A program made the position numbers and the translations under genes. Positions 26,407 to 34,891 of a stretch of 64,000 nt of DNA are shown here, in pieces. The notes beneath the pieces were generated by a model, which ran no database searches, was not told where the DNA came from, and saw only the letters and a program-made list of their open reading frames with translations. The stretch's first letter is position 1, and the number at the start of each line of letters is the position of its first letter. Source of the stretch: Caryophanales bacterium (GTDB lineage Bacteria > Bacillota > Bacilli > Bacillales > Bacillaceae_J); the NCBI GenBank assembly GCA_012840465.1, contig DULJ01000051.1, positions 1 through 64,000 of the forward strand. Direction: 5' to 3'.

Positions 26407-26475
26407 ACACTCTATGGGCATTCTATGTGGATTAAACTTTATTCATTACCACAATCTAATTATACCAGTAACTTT

Positions 26476-27570
26476 TTACCACTGTATTTCAGAAATAATT
26501 TTTTTGTATGATACAGGGAAGGGAAGTTTCAGCAATTCTTCTTTTGAAACAAACTGGGTGTTGTTGTCCTTTGATAAGGAATCGTCTGTATAAGCTTGGT
26601 ATACATCGATTTTCCAGACCAAGTGGGAGAACTCATGTTTTAAGTTCATAAAATGATCGCCGATAGTCACATCCAAATTGTACTTTTCTTTCATAAACTT
26701 TTGTATCTGTTCCACTTGTCCGAACATACTATTTAATTGTAGTTCCTCGTTTGGAAGTTCCCATAAATTTGCTAACAGCCCTTCTTTAGGCCTTTTTTGA
26801 ACTAATAGTTCGCCGGCTTTATTTTTTAAAACTAAGGCTGTAAGAAAAACCTCTTTCACCTTTTTTTTCGTCGTTTTAAATGGCAGTTCATGCTGAATGC
26901 CTTCACTAAATGCCCGGCAATGATTTTGAACCGGACATAATAAGCATGAAGGGGATTTCGGTGTACAGACTAAAGCCCCTAATTCCATCAAGCTTTGATT
27001 AAATTCGGAAGGCTGGTCAACCGAAATCATTTCTCTCACTACATTTTCGAATAACTTTCTTGTACTCACTTTTGCAATATCATCTTTAATCAACAGGATT
27101 CGTGATAAGACCCGCATGACATTACCATCAACGGCAGGCTCTGGAATGTTATAGGCAATACTTAAGATCGCACCTTGTGTATAAGGTCCGACGCCTTTAA
27201 GTTTCGATAATTCTTCCACATTATCGGGTACTTTCCCGCCATATTCAGTGACAACTTCTTTAACAGCACTTTGAAGGTTACGTGCTCTTGAATAATAGCC
27301 TAAGCCTTCCCATGCCTTCAATACATGTTCCTCTTTGGCACTTGCTAAGCTTTCAGGTGAAGGAAATTTTTCAATAAAATTATTAAAATACGGAATCACG
27401 GTTTCCACTCTTGTTTGTTGCAGCATAATTTCTGATACCCAGATTTTATAAGGGTCTTTATCCTGCCGCCAAGGCAAAATCCGTTGTTCATTTAAAAACC
27501 ATTGAATCAGATCATTTTGAAATTGAAGTTTATCGAAATTATTTAAAATTCTTTCTAATACAGATTCCAC
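26476..27570 (-). CDS. mutY: A/G-specific adenine DNA glycosylase MutY
   Basis: Removes adenine mispaired with 8-oxoguanine. Catalytic Glu in WVSEIMLQQTRV, HhH LKGVGPYTQGA, catalytic Asp in PAVDGNVMRV, and the [4Fe-4S] ligands C-x6-C-x2-C-x5-C (CTPKSPSCLLCPVQNHC). A NUDIX-like C-terminal domain (about 235-360) recognises 8-oxoG. 364 residues. Starts with GTG seven bases after GGAGG. Divergent from yfhP. Confidence 0.95.
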   Translation of the reverse strand: MESVLERILNNFDKLQFQNDLIQWFLNEQRILPWRQDKDPYKIWVSEIMLQQTRVETVIPYFNNFIEKFPSPESLASAKEEHVLKAWEGLGYYSRARNLQSAVKEVVTEYGGKVPDNVEELSKLKGVGPYTQGAILSIAYNIPEPAVDGNVMRVLSRILLIKDDIAKVSTRKLFENVVREMISVDQPSEFNQSLMELGALVCTPKSPSCLLCPVQNHCRAFSEGIQHELPFKTTKKKVKEVFLTALVLKNKAGELLVQKRPKEGLLANLWELPNEELQLNSMFGQVEQIQKFMKEKYNLDVTIGDHFMNLKHEFSHLVWKIDVYQAYTDDSLSKDNNTQFVSKEELLKLPFPVSYKKIISEIQW

Positions 27571-27709
27571 AGAAGTACCTCCATAGTGTTAAAATAATAG
27601 TAAGGATACAAAAATTCATAAATTGTTTTTCAAATTAAAACCAACCTTTTGAAGTATAATACAGGTGAACTCATTATTTTCATAGTAAAAAATATAGGAG
27701 GCTTAACTA

Positions 27710-28693
27710 ATGGATACAGGCACCCACGTTGTCATGGGGATCGCTCTAGGAGGACTAGCAACCCTCGATCCTGTTGTTGCGAACCATGATATTACTGCCC
27801 AAGCGGTACTGTTCGGAACACTTATTGGTTCACAAGCACCTGACTTGGATACAATCATGAAGCTCAGGAATAACGCGAAGTATATTCGAAACCATCGAGG
27901 TATTACTCATTCCATTCCTGCAGTACTTTTATGGCCTTTATTAATAACCGGCATTATTTACGCCTTTTTACCAAACTCTGATTTGTTTCATTTATGGGTC
28001 TGGACATTTTTTGCCGTGATTCTGCATGTTTTTGTTGATATTTTTAATGCATACGGAACACAGGCGCTCCGGCCATTCTCGAAAAAATGGGTAGCCTTGG
28101 GCATTATTAACACATTCGACCCGTTTATCTTTTTTGCCCATATCATTGGTATTGCCATTTGGCGTTATGGAATGCACCCGGGTTATACTTTCTTAGGTGT
28201 CTATATCGTCTTAGCCGGCTACTACTTAGTTCGTTACAATACGAAAAGGCTGCTTGTTCATAAAGTGAAAATGCATATTCCAGATGCCACGCAAATTATC
28301 GTTTCACCAACATACCGATTTAACCAATGGCATTTGGCTATTTCAAGTGAAACCAGATTCTATGTTGCCCGTGCTGTTAATAAAGAAATTAATTTTTTGG
28401 ATGAATACGAAAAAGTACCAGTTCCTGACACACCGATTATGAAAGCAGCGATGAAGGATGAAAGTCTTTCAGCATTTTTATCGTTTTCACCGGTTTATCG
28501 CTGGGAAATTGATGAATACAAGGACCATTATGAGGTGCGATTTATTGATTTACGTTACCGCTCTAAAGGATACTATCCATTTGTAGCGGTTGTCCAGCTT
28601 GATCAGGATTTAAATATTGTAAGCTCCTATACAGGCTGGATTTTCAGTGAGGAAAAGTTAATGAAAAAATTAGTAATTGCTCCGGAGAATTAA
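27710..28693 (+). CDS. yfhP: YfhP, YdjM-family membrane metal-dependent hydrolase
   Basis: 327 residues. N-terminal domain of the YdjM/LexA-binding membrane family with HVVMGIALGG, GSQAPDLDTI and HRGITHSIP, in which His and Asp likely bind metal; four to five membrane helices (residues ~60-180); then a soluble C-terminal domain. RBS AGGAGG precedes ATG. Conserved beside mutY as in B. subtilis, where YfhP acts negatively on the yfhQ-containing region; activity unproven. Confidence 0.87.
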   Translation: MDTGTHVVMGIALGGLATLDPVVANHDITAQAVLFGTLIGSQAPDLDTIMKLRNNAKYIRNHRGITHSIPAVLLWPLLITGIIYAFLPNSDLFHLWVWTFFAVILHVFVDIFNAYGTQALRPFSKKWVALGIINTFDPFIFFAHIIGIAIWRYGMHPGYTFLGVYIVLAGYYLVRYNTKRLLVHKVKMHIPDATQIIVSPTYRFNQWHLAISSETRFYVARAVNKEINFLDEYEKVPVPDTPIMKAAMKDESLSAFLSFSPVYRWEIDEYKDHYEVRFIDLRYRSKGYYPFVAVVQLDQDLNIVSSYTGWIFSEEKLMKKLVIAPEN

Positions 28694-28740
28694 GGATCTA
28701 ATCATCCCACTTTTATTCGTCTTACACTTATTCGTATCTG

Positions 28741-28763
28741 AAACTTCTACTGAATAAAGTTAA
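28741..28763 (+). repeat. R2 arm fragment
   Basis: AACTTCTACTGAATAAAGTTAA matches the inner arm of repeat R2 as in copy 1. It lies alone between yfhP and sspK. Confidence 0.45.
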
Positions 28764-28831
28764 GGAATCGATCCATACTATGTAATGGATGTTTTAAAGA
28801 ACATTCACATACATGTAAGGAGGGGTTCCGA

Positions 28832-28990
28832 ATGGTCCGGAATAAAGAAAATAATTTTCCTTCCCATATGAATATTAAAGGTGAGCCTCGCGCTAAAGCA
28901 AAATATTCTTCGCTAAAAGCAAACGGGCAAATCAATACTCATCCACAAGAACGTATGCGTAAGTCGAACGAAAACCGTCCAGAAGAGTAA
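28832..28990 (+). CDS. sspK: Small acid-soluble spore protein K
   Basis: 52 residues beginning [10 protein letters not shown], with the SspK features [16 protein letters not shown] and [24 protein letters not shown] precedes the ATG by six bases. It lies between yfhP and recX as expected. Minor SASPs of this type are made in the forespore. Confidence 0.9.
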   Translation: MVRNKENNFPSHMNIKGEPRAKAKYSSLKANGQINTHPQERMRKSNENRPEE

Positions 28991-29016
28991 TAACTTCATC
29001 AGGAGGATGATTTTTC

Positions 29017-29172
29017 ATGGCTAATCATAAAAAGTTCTATAATAACCGATATCAGAATCCTTTTATTAAAGGACATGCAAATCCAAAGCATGCTTGGAGT
29101 CAAGTAAACGGTGAGACAATGGAACCGTTAAATACGTTGATTTTACACCGAGAAACCAGAAAACAGTCCTGA
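29017..29172 (+). CDS. Small YpzG-like protein
   Basis: 51 residues, MANHKKFYNNRYQNPF then ANPKHAWSQVNGET and ending HRETRKQS. RBS AGGAGG lies eight bases before the ATG. The sequence resembles the YpzG family of small Bacillus proteins, likely spore-related; no function is known. It follows sspK by 26 bases and probably shares its transcript, ending at the hairpin at 29216. Confidence 0.75.
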   Translation: MANHKKFYNNRYQNPFIKGHANPKHAWSQVNGETMEPLNTLILHRETRKQS

Positions 29173-29215
29173 CCTCATGAGCAAACTGGCGGGACTTCGG
29201 TCTTGAGATAATGAT

Positions 29216-29246
29216 AAAACCAGAGAATTACTTCTCTGGTTTTTTT
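29216..29246 (+). terminator. Terminator of the sspK-ypzG-like unit
   Basis: AAAACCAGAGAA and TTCTCTGGTTTT enclose a very short loop and are followed by more T residues on the plus strand. It overlaps the end of convergent yfhH. Confidence 0.85.
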
Positions 29247-29545
29247 AATAATGATATCGGTATCCCTTCTTCAACAGAATTCCCTTCACGGAAACCCCAA
29301 GCAAATACACCTTTCATTCGATCAATTTTAAAAAGTATTCCTGAAGCTCCTTCTATTTCATAAACTTCTCCGGGTTGGAAATTGCTCGGACTCATAAGAT
29401 AGGCCTTAGCCATCGCAATTTTTCTCTCGTAAACGGAATACTCACTTACCATCCCCATCTGTTCCGCTTTTTGCGCTTTTTCTTGAAACTTACCAATTTC
29501 AAGCTTTATTTCATATTCTGACATTTCACTAAAACGTTTCTCCAT
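29228..29545 (-). CDS. yfhH: YfhH, DUF1811 family protein
   Basis: 105 residues from the ATG giving MEKRFSEMSEYE, eight bases after GGAG; a GTG three codons upstream is an alternative start. It has a helical N-terminal half and a small beta domain (PGEVYEIEG...FKIDRMKGVFAWGFR). Next to recX as in B. subtilis. Function unknown. Confidence 0.87.
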   Translation of the reverse strand: MEKRFSEMSEYEIKLEIGKFQEKAQKAEQMGMVSEYSVYERKIAMAKAYLMSPSNFQPGEVYEIEGASGILFKIDRMKGVFAWGFREGNSVEEGIPISLLKKPEK

Positions 29546-29599
29546 TTTCCCCACTCCAGCTCCTTTCTTATACTATAAGAAAGTATAAGTTTTTAAGGA

Positions 29600-29674
29600 T
29601 TATAGTATAAGAAAAGACATCGATATTTGCCATTATGGGCAAATATCGTATTTTTCTAATGCTTTTAGTATAAT
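29600..29674. repeat. ~70-bp palindromic repeat, copy 2
   Basis: Perfect 11-base arms CGATATTTGCC and GGCAAATATCG flank ATTATG, with outer arms AGTATAAGAAAAG and CTAATGCTTTTAGTAT. The whole element aligns with the reverse complement of 3081-3147. It sits between recX and yfhH; a partial extra arm (CTTATACTATAAGAAAGTATAAG) lies just before it. Confidence 0.62.
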
Positions 29675-29720
29675 GTATTTTTATTGTTGTGACAAAATAA
29701 ATCAAACTGAATTAAGCTAT

Positions 29721-30539
29721 TTATTGGAAGCCCTCTTTGTAACGAGTTATAAAGGTATCAATTTCATCTGATTTAAAGCCCCGTTGATACAAATATTGTT
29801 TCACCTTTTGGTCAAGCTCCCAGCCTTCATATTTACCGCTGTATCTTTTATAGGCTTTTTCACCTTGTTTAAATATAGCCTGAAATTTTTGCTCCTCATC
29901 TTTTTCAATCACGGTTTCAGTTAGGGCTTCATTAACAATATGTTGGGAAAAGCCTTTTGCGAGTAATGCTTGTCCTATTTTTTGTTTTATCTGGTAATCG
30001 GACATCGTTTTGTTTTGTTTTGCATGTTTTTCAGCAAAATGAAAGGCGATGTCTAATTGTGTTTCTTCAGGGAATTCCTTGAGACTTTCTTGAATATTTG
30101 TCTCTGAAATCCCTTTTTGCTGCAGCTCTTGTCTTATTAACAATGGGCCTTTCGTTGAATTCAAGATTCTTGACCGAACAAAAGCTTGCGCAAATTCCAA
30201 ATCATTTACGTATTTATGTTTTTTAAGCCTTTCTATTACAATCCCGGCAATATCTTCGGAATAATCCTTCTTGTATAAATAATCACAGATTTCTTTTTCC
30301 GACCGCATCCGATAGGATAAAAACTTTAATGCGAGGTTAAAGGCTTTTTTTATTTCATCCTTATAGAGGATTTTATTTAGTTCCTCTTCTGTATACGTAT
30401 TTCCTTTTCGAATTTGAAATTCTATCAATACGTCTTGATCGACGCTAAATCCATATTCCTCTCCATTTCCCTTGTCAATATATATATTAAAGCGTTCAGT
30501 ATTTTTAGTTTGGGTTGTAATTTTAGTAATTTTTATCAC
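29721..30539 (-). CDS. recX: RecX regulatory protein of RecA
   Basis: Modulates RecA filaments. 272 residues made of repeated three-helix units, with hallmark segments ALKFLSYRMRSEKEICDYLYKKDY, VNDLEFAQAFVRSR and KGPLLIRQELQQKG. Long Gram-positive RecX proteins of this size are usual. It lies between yfhE and yfhH as in B. subtilis. Confidence 0.93.
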   Translation of the reverse strand: MIKITKITTQTKNTERFNIYIDKGNGEEYGFSVDQDVLIEFQIRKGNTYTEEELNKILYKDEIKKAFNLALKFLSYRMRSEKEICDYLYKKDYSEDIAGIVIERLKKHKYVNDLEFAQAFVRSRILNSTKGPLLIRQELQQKGISETNIQESLKEFPEETQLDIAFHFAEKHAKQNKTMSDYQIKQKIGQALLAKGFSQHIVNEALTETVIEKDEEQKFQAIFKQGEKAYKRYSGKYEGWELDQKVKQYLYQRGFKSDEIDTFITRYKEGFQ

Positions 30540-30630
30540 GAATAATCCCCCATTCCTATCTATTATACCTAAAAGGAAAGCGAAAGGATTGAATAACTTT
30601 TCATTTCAAGGTTCATACTTCTAAAGTAAC

Positions 30631-30822
30631 TAACTATATTCAGCTGAAGTTCCCCACCTCCACAAATGGTGGATGAATCCGAATTAGTCATTTTATTTAG
30701 AGGATGTACAACCCCGACTGAATATAGTTAAAGCCTCCGACGGATGCCTCAGATTTTAAAAGGTAGTTTTTCGAGCAGGCTCGAAAAAATCTGGGCGCAA
30801 ATACGCCAAGGCGCATTTGATC
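30631..30822 (+). repeat. Repeat R2, copy 2
   Basis: Begins TAACTATATTCAGCTGAAG, has a CCACCTCCACAAATGGTGG hairpin, inner arm CTGAATATAGTTAA, then AAGCCTCCGACGGATGCCTC, TTCGAGCAGGCTCGAAAAA and CAAATACGCCAAGGCGCATT. Full-length match to copies 1 and 3. The compensating change ATAT in both arms shows the arms evolved as a paired stem. Confidence 0.88.
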
Positions 30823-30844
30823 TATGGAAAGCGAGGAAAATACA

Positions 30845-30979
30845 GTGGTTAAAAGTAAAGAAAGACGTGACAAAGAAAACAGAAGAACTTTAACAACTAC
30901 ACAGGAAGTATTATATTCGCGGGAATTTAAAATGGCTGACAGGGCCGGTGGATTCGTCCCACCAAATCCAAACTCTTAA
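30845..30979 (+). CDS. yfhE: Small YfhE-like protein
   Basis: 44 residues from a GTG eight bases after GAGG; an ATG at 30824 in the same frame is an alternative. The segment [20 protein letters not shown] is typical of YfhE. The gene starts right after an R2 copy and is followed by an R1 copy. Between recX and yfhD as in B. subtilis. Function unknown. Confidence 0.75.
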   Translation: MVKSKERRDKENRRTLTTTQEVLYSREFKMADRAGGFVPPNPNS

Positions 30980-30986
30980 GTTACAT

Positions 30987-31137
30987 AGAAAAGCGGAAGT
31001 GACCGGTTAGCGACGTATAAACTGGAGCACATCGGTCTTGAGATAAAGGAAACACGACGAGCGTAGAGAATCGATGTTGACTTATCGTAGGGAGATGGGC
31101 CGAAGTTTACTAGTCGCTGGGAGCTGAAGCTAGACAA
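30987..31137 (+). repeat. Repeat R1, copy 2
   Basis: Starts AGAAAAGCGGAAG, contains ACTGGAGCACATCGGTCTTG, AGATAAAGGAAACACGACGA, GGGCCGAAGTTTACTAGTCG and ends GAAGCTAGACAA. About 85% matched by eye to the copy at 31361-31510; the two flank yfhD as direct repeats. Confidence 0.82.
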
Positions 31138-31178
31138 CGATGCACATACCAAATTTGGAATCCGAAAGGAGAATTTAC

Positions 31179-31358
31179 ATGACTAGAGGACAAAGTCGTC
31201 AAGGAGATAACAACGCATCAAGCATGCCACAAACACCAAAATATGCAAAAACTACAGCAGATGGTCGCGATATTGAATTTTCCGAGGAACTTGCCGATGC
31301 AGCAGATTTAGAAGCCCAAGCTCGTTCGAACGTAGCGGACCAAAGAGCCAAGTCTTAA
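31179..31358 (+). CDS. yfhD: YfhD family small protein
   Basis: 59 residues, MTRGQSRQGDNNASSMPQ then TPKYAKTTADGRDIEFSEEL, an acidic protein of the YfhD family. The ATG follows AAAGGAG at seven bases; an upstream in-frame ATG (31140) lies at the end of repeat R1. Flanked on both sides by R1. Function unknown. Confidence 0.85.
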   Translation: MTRGQSRQGDNNASSMPQTPKYAKTTADGRDIEFSEELADAADLEAQARSNVADQRAKS

Positions 31359-31360
31359 AA

Positions 31361-31510
31361 AGAAAAGCGGAAGCGCCATTCAGCGCACGACAAAACTGGA
31401 GCACATCGGTCTTGAGATAAAGGAAACACGACGAGCTTTAGCAAGTCGATGTTAACTTATCGTAGGGAGGTGGGCGAAGTTTACTAGTCGCTGGACGCTG
31501 GAGCTAGACA
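31361..31510 (+). repeat. Repeat R1, copy 3
   Basis: AGAAAAGCGGAAGCGCC at the start, CATCGGTCTTGAGATAAAGG in the middle, CGAAGTTTACTAGTCGCTGG and GGAGCTAGACAA at the end. Direct repeat of 30987-31137. A small GGGTCG/CGACCC hairpin follows at 31524-31542. Confidence 0.82.
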
Positions 31511-31546
31511 ATCGCTAGGCCACCGGGTCGGGAACTTCGACCCAGT

Positions 31547-31583
31547 AAAAAGGGAGATACCGTTAATAAGGTATCTCCCTTTC
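31547..31583. terminator. Terminator-like hairpin downstream of yfhD
   Basis: AAAGGGAGATACC and GGTATCTCCCTTT form a 13-base-pair stem with an eight-base loop. The T run on the plus strand is short (TTT), and on the minus strand a TTTTT tract follows. Confidence 0.72.
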
Positions 31584-31607
31584 ATTGTCATAAATCAAGC
31601 GACTTTC

Positions 31608-31754
31608 TGTGGATAATGTGAATAAATACAATGAAGCCTGATATGATAGATTCTACGTTGTTACTAACTTTCTGTGGATAAGTGACAACTTTTCTGTGGA
31701 TAATGGGGATAAGTCTGTTGATTAACTATATTTCAGCTATTTTAATGTGGATAA
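31608..31754. promoter_or_regulatory. Cluster of four perfect DnaA boxes
   Basis: TGTGGATAA, the reverse complement of the DnaA box TTATCCACA, occurs at 31608-31616, 31673-31681, 31695-31703 and 31746-31754, all in the same orientation, with a one-mismatch copy (TGGGGATAA) at 31704-31712. There is no gene here: the cluster lies between two terminators, downstream of yfhD and pit. It is not next to dnaA/dnaN, so it is not oriC. It may bind DnaA as a titration or regulatory site. Confidence 0.72.
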
Positions 31755-31774
31755 CTATGGGGATTATTTTATAT

Positions 31775-31808
31775 AAAAAAAACTAGGGTTGCACTCTAAC
31801 CCTAGTTC
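31775..31808 (-). terminator. Terminator of pit
   Basis: AACTAGGGTT pairs with AACCCTAGTT around an eight-base loop; on the minus strand it runs into eight T residues. It is 46 bases past the pit stop codon. Confidence 0.85.
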
Positions 31809-31821
31809 CATCCAACTCTAC

Positions 31822-31846
31822 ACAAATACGCCAAGACGAATTTGAT
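31822..31846 (+). repeat. R2 3' end fragment
   Basis: CAAATACGCCAAGACGAATTTGAT matches the terminal 24 bases of repeat R2 with one or two changes. It lies between the pit stop and its terminator. Confidence 0.55.
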
Positions 31847-31853
31847 ACCTATT

Positions 31854-32852
31854 TTAAAAAAACAAATTTAAGATATAGTAAAAAATTCCTGATAATAAAG
31901 CGGATATGGGAAGGGTAATCACCCAAGTCACAATCATTCTTTGCGCAGTGCCCCACTTTACCCCCTTAACACGATGAGCCGAACCGACACCAAGGATAGA
32001 TGAAGAAATAACATGTGTCGTACTTACCGGCAAGTGAATAAATGTAGCTCCAAAAATAATCGCAGCACCAGTTAAGTCAGCCGCTACTCCGTTAACAGGG
32101 CGAATCTTCATAATTTTACCGCCGACCGTTTTAATAATTCTCCATCCGCCAACTGAAGTTCCAAGTCCCATTGCAGTGGCACAGGATACTTGGACCCAAA
32201 AAGGAATATCCGTCGTTGTAACATAATTATTAGCAATAAGAGCCATCGTTATGATACCCATTGCCTTTTGTGCATCATTTGTTCCATGTGTATAAGATTG
32301 CAAGGCAGCTGTTAAAATTTGCACAAAGCGAAAATTACGATTTGTTTTCGTTAAACTATTATTTTTGAATAAGATTTTAAAAATGCTATAAATAATATAT
32401 CCGAGAACAAATGCAAGAATTGGTGAAATGATTAGCGCCTGTACTATTTTAAGAAACCCGGCATAATTCAAAGAGCTCAATCCCGCTGCTGCAATCGCTG
32501 CACCAGCAATTGCACCAATAATCGCATGGGATGAACTTGAAGGGATTCCATAATACCATGTAATTAAGTTCCACGAAATGGCAGCCATAAGAGCGGCTAA
32601 AATTACGACAGTCCCATTATGTAATGTAAATGGGTCTACGATATCCTTCGTAATGGTTTTTGCAACACCTGTAAATGTCAGCGCCCCAGCAAAGTTCATT
32701 GTTGCAGCTAACATGATCGCATGTCTTGGTTTTAATGCCTTAGTTGAAACAGCTGTTGCAATTGCATTAGCCGTATCATGGAAGCCATTAATGAAGTCAA
32801 ATGTTAAGGCACCAATGACAATTAATATCGTTAATATCAAAACTCCATCCAT
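31854..32852 (-). CDS. pit: PiT-family inorganic phosphate transporter
   Basis: A 332-residue membrane protein with about ten helices in two inverted repeats; the family signatures FDFINGFHDTANAIAT and SYTHGTNDAQKAMG are intact. Imports phosphate with metal ions or H+/Na+. It starts 13 bases after the DUF47 gene, a typical pairing in Bacillus (ykaA-pit). Confidence 0.93.
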   Translation of the reverse strand: MDGVLILTILIVIGALTFDFINGFHDTANAIATAVSTKALKPRHAIMLAATMNFAGALTFTGVAKTITKDIVDPFTLHNGTVVILAALMAAISWNLITWYYGIPSSSSHAIIGAIAGAAIAAAGLSSLNYAGFLKIVQALIISPILAFVLGYIIYSIFKILFKNNSLTKTNRNFRFVQILTAALQSYTHGTNDAQKAMGIITMALIANNYVTTTDIPFWVQVSCATAMGLGTSVGGWRIIKTVGGKIMKIRPVNGVAADLTGAAIIFGATFIHLPVSTTHVISSSILGVGSAHRVKGVKWGTAQRMIVTWVITLPISALLSGIFYYILNLFF

Positions 32853-32865
32853 ATTTTATGGCTCC

Positions 32866-33483
32866 TTACGCATTTTTCATGATGATCGTTTCAAGTGTAT
32901 TGGCAACTTCCTGGCAGTCATCAGCGATATTTTCTAGTGATTCATAGATTTCCTTATATTGAATAATGCGGATTGGATCCTTTTCTACAGCAAATAGATT
33001 TTTAATCGATTGACGTAAAACTCCATCACATTTCGATTCATAATCTTTAATCTTGATCGCATGTTGTCTAATATCGAGCAACTTTTTACTTGAAAGCAGT
33101 GCGACAGCTTTTTCAATTTCGACAGCCGCATTTCTGAGGGCATCAACGAATTTAAGCATATAGTCGTCAGCCTTCGTCATCGAATACATTTCAAATAATG
33201 CAGCACAATGCTCAAAACCGTCTAGAACATCATCTAGGCTGATTGCTAATGCAAGAATATCTTCACGTTCAATCGGTGTAATAAAGGCTTTGTTAAGTTC
33301 AACTATGACTTCATGAACATAATCGTCGCCTTTATTCTCGAAGTTTTTCATTGTATCAAAGAAAATCTTTAGGTCACTTGTATTATTAAGCTTATAATCA
33401 GCAAAATAATTTGCACTTTCCTTAATATTGGTTGAGATTTTCATTAATAAATTCATGAATTTATCACTTTTTTTGAAAACCAT
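32866..33483 (-). CDS. ykaA: DUF47/PhoU-like accessory protein of Pit
   Basis: 205 residues, all-helical, PhoU-like (YkaA family), with acidic repeats such as FENKGDDYVHEVIVEL and DYESKCDGVLR. Thought to regulate the partner Pit transporter. Start is the ATG giving MVFKKSDKF, eight bases after GGAGG; upstream codons in frame lack a ribosome-binding site. Confidence 0.88.
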   Translation of the reverse strand: MVFKKSDKFMNLLMKISTNIKESANYFADYKLNNTSDLKIFFDTMKNFENKGDDYVHEVIVELNKAFITPIEREDILALAISLDDVLDGFEHCAALFEMYSMTKADDYMLKFVDALRNAAVEIEKAVALLSSKKLLDIRQHAIKIKDYESKCDGVLRQSIKNLFAVEKDPIRIIQYKEIYESLENIADDCQEVANTLETIIMKNA

Positions 33484-33632
33484 TTTTTTACCCTCCAACT
33501 TTGATTTCTTTTTCCCTCGAATGTAAATATTGTATACGAAATTTGTCGATTTAGAAAACATATAAGTACAAAACTTTACAAAATCTTTACAAAACTTTTA
33601 CAATTCATTAGAATTGTAAATTCCCGGTAGTG

Positions 33633-33674
33633 AAAATAGGGCATAATTCCTTTTAAGGAATTATGCCCTATTTT
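33633..33674. terminator. Bidirectional-type hairpin after yqxD
   Basis: AAAATAGGGCATAATTCC and its complement form an 18-base-pair stem around a six-base loop. It overlaps the yqxD stop and ends ahead of the ykaA promoter region. Confidence 0.8.
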
Positions 33675-34128
33675 ACTCACTGCTATTTATTTTTGCTTGG
33701 ACTATCAATTTTTTTAGGCTTTCTTCAAATTTACTATCTGCTTCTTTTTGGCGCTTTTTCGGTCCTTTCGTTCTTCCGCCAGCTTGCCGGATTTTCTTGG
33801 CTAAATGGCGTGAAAACAGGAGTTGATCGATATTTTCAGAAGAATAAATCCGTCCATTTTGATCGATCGGATAGCCCCTTTTAGCTAGTACCATTGCCGC
33901 TAAACCATAATCCTGCGTAACTACAATATCTCCTTCTTGGACGCGATTTACCAAAACAAAGTCGACCGCATCTGAGCCTTTGGAGACCATTATTGTCTCC
34001 GCTCCTGCTCGCTCCATAAAGTGAGCTGTATCGCAAATAAGAATAACTGGAAGGTTGAAGTGCTTTGCTACCTTGATCGTTATGTCGATAACCGGGCAAG
34101 CGTCGGCATCAACTAAGATTGTCGACAT
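33673..34128 (-). CDS. YaiI/YqxD family (DUF188) PIN-like protein
   Basis: 151 residues, with the DUF188 signature STILVDADACPV at the N terminus, then DTAHFM, DAVDFVLVNRV and GDIVVTQDYGLAA. PIN-like fold; nuclease activity unproven. The start is set at ATG 34128, 8 bases after the DinB gene stop; upstream frame codons overlap that gene. Confidence 0.88.
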   Translation of the reverse strand: MSTILVDADACPVIDITIKVAKHFNLPVILICDTAHFMERAGAETIMVSKGSDAVDFVLVNRVQEGDIVVTQDYGLAAMVLAKRGYPIDQNGRIYSSENIDQLLFSRHLAKKIRQAGGRTKGPKKRQKEADSKFEESLKKLIVQAKINSSE

Positions 34129-34136
34129 TTTGTCAG

Positions 34137-34586
34137 TTATCCTAAAAAGCGCACCATCGCATGAATTTGTCCGCAATGGTTAGCTTCATGAAAGGCTGTA
34201 AAGCTTACTAATTGTCCGTATGTTCTGTTTCCAATCACCGGTTCAGGCAATTTCTCGTCAAAACGATCATCCGGAAGCTCTTTAATTCGATTTAATTGCT
34301 CTTTCAATTGTTCAACAAGGGTTGCAACGGACGGTGCATCTCCTTCCCATGCAGAAGGCTTTGAGCCATTACCGAAAAGCCTGCCATATTCTTCAGGTAG
34401 TTTCCCTGATGGTCCAAAAAGCAAATTTTCTGCAGTTACCAATACATGTCCAAGTTGCCATTGCACAGTGTTATTAAAACCTTCTGGTTGTACATCAAAA
34501 TTTTTCCCGGATCCACTCTCAATATCTTTAAGAATAGCTCTTCTTGTAAATTCAAATTGTCTTTTAATTAAATCACTCATTTTCAT
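34137..34586 (-). CDS. DinB family putative metal-dependent protein
   Basis: 149 residues, four-helix DinB fold with the three expected metal-binding histidines in QLGHVLVTAEN and FHEANHCGQIHA. Related enzymes are thiol transferases of the bacillithiol/mycothiol type; activity here is unknown. Likely co-transcribed with the DUF188 gene. Only promoter-like A/T-rich sequence lies upstream. Confidence 0.83.
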   Translation of the reverse strand: MKMSDLIKRQFEFTRRAILKDIESGSGKNFDVQPEGFNNTVQWQLGHVLVTAENLLFGPSGKLPEEYGRLFGNGSKPSAWEGDAPSVATLVEQLKEQLNRIKELPDDRFDEKLPEPVIGNRTYGQLVSFTAFHEANHCGQIHAMVRFLG

Positions 34587-34875
34587 TACCTCCCCTACCT
34601 TACTTTTTATAACTAATAGAAATTATATCCAAAATTTATACATTATGTAAAATATTTTGCCCCGAGATTTCTCATCCCTTTACCGCTTTATTTCCATAAA
34701 AGAGTTATTTTAACAATTACTATTTTATATAAATTCTTATTTTATTATTAATATAAACAAATTGCTAGTCTTAATTTTATATTTCACATAATTATCATCA
34801 ATTTTTGAACACTTTTCGAAAAATGGAGGTTTCAAATAGAATTTATAAACTTAACAAATTATTATGTATAAAAAT

Positions 34876-34891
34876 AGTGATTTATATCACA
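34876..34891 (+). promoter_or_regulatory. Fnr/Crp-like palindrome upstream of qoxA
   Basis: AGTGATTTATATCACA matches TGTGA-N6-TCACA with one mismatch and has GTGAT/ATCAC arms. It is 61 bases before the qoxA start. Fnr is known to act on such sites in Bacillus under low oxygen; binding here is inferred. Nothing else is recognisable in the A/T-rich 34587-34951 interval. Confidence 0.45.

Noticed and set aside
30631-31510. Possible CRISPR array from repeated blocks in the yfhE-yfhD region
   Set aside because: The repeats are ~150-193 bp, few, and of two unrelated families with genes between; no regular short repeat-spacer pattern is present and no cas genes occur.
31608-31754. Replication origin oriC
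   Set aside because: No dnaA, dnaN, rpmH or gidA-type genes flank the DnaA boxes, so it was kept only as a DnaA-box cluster.
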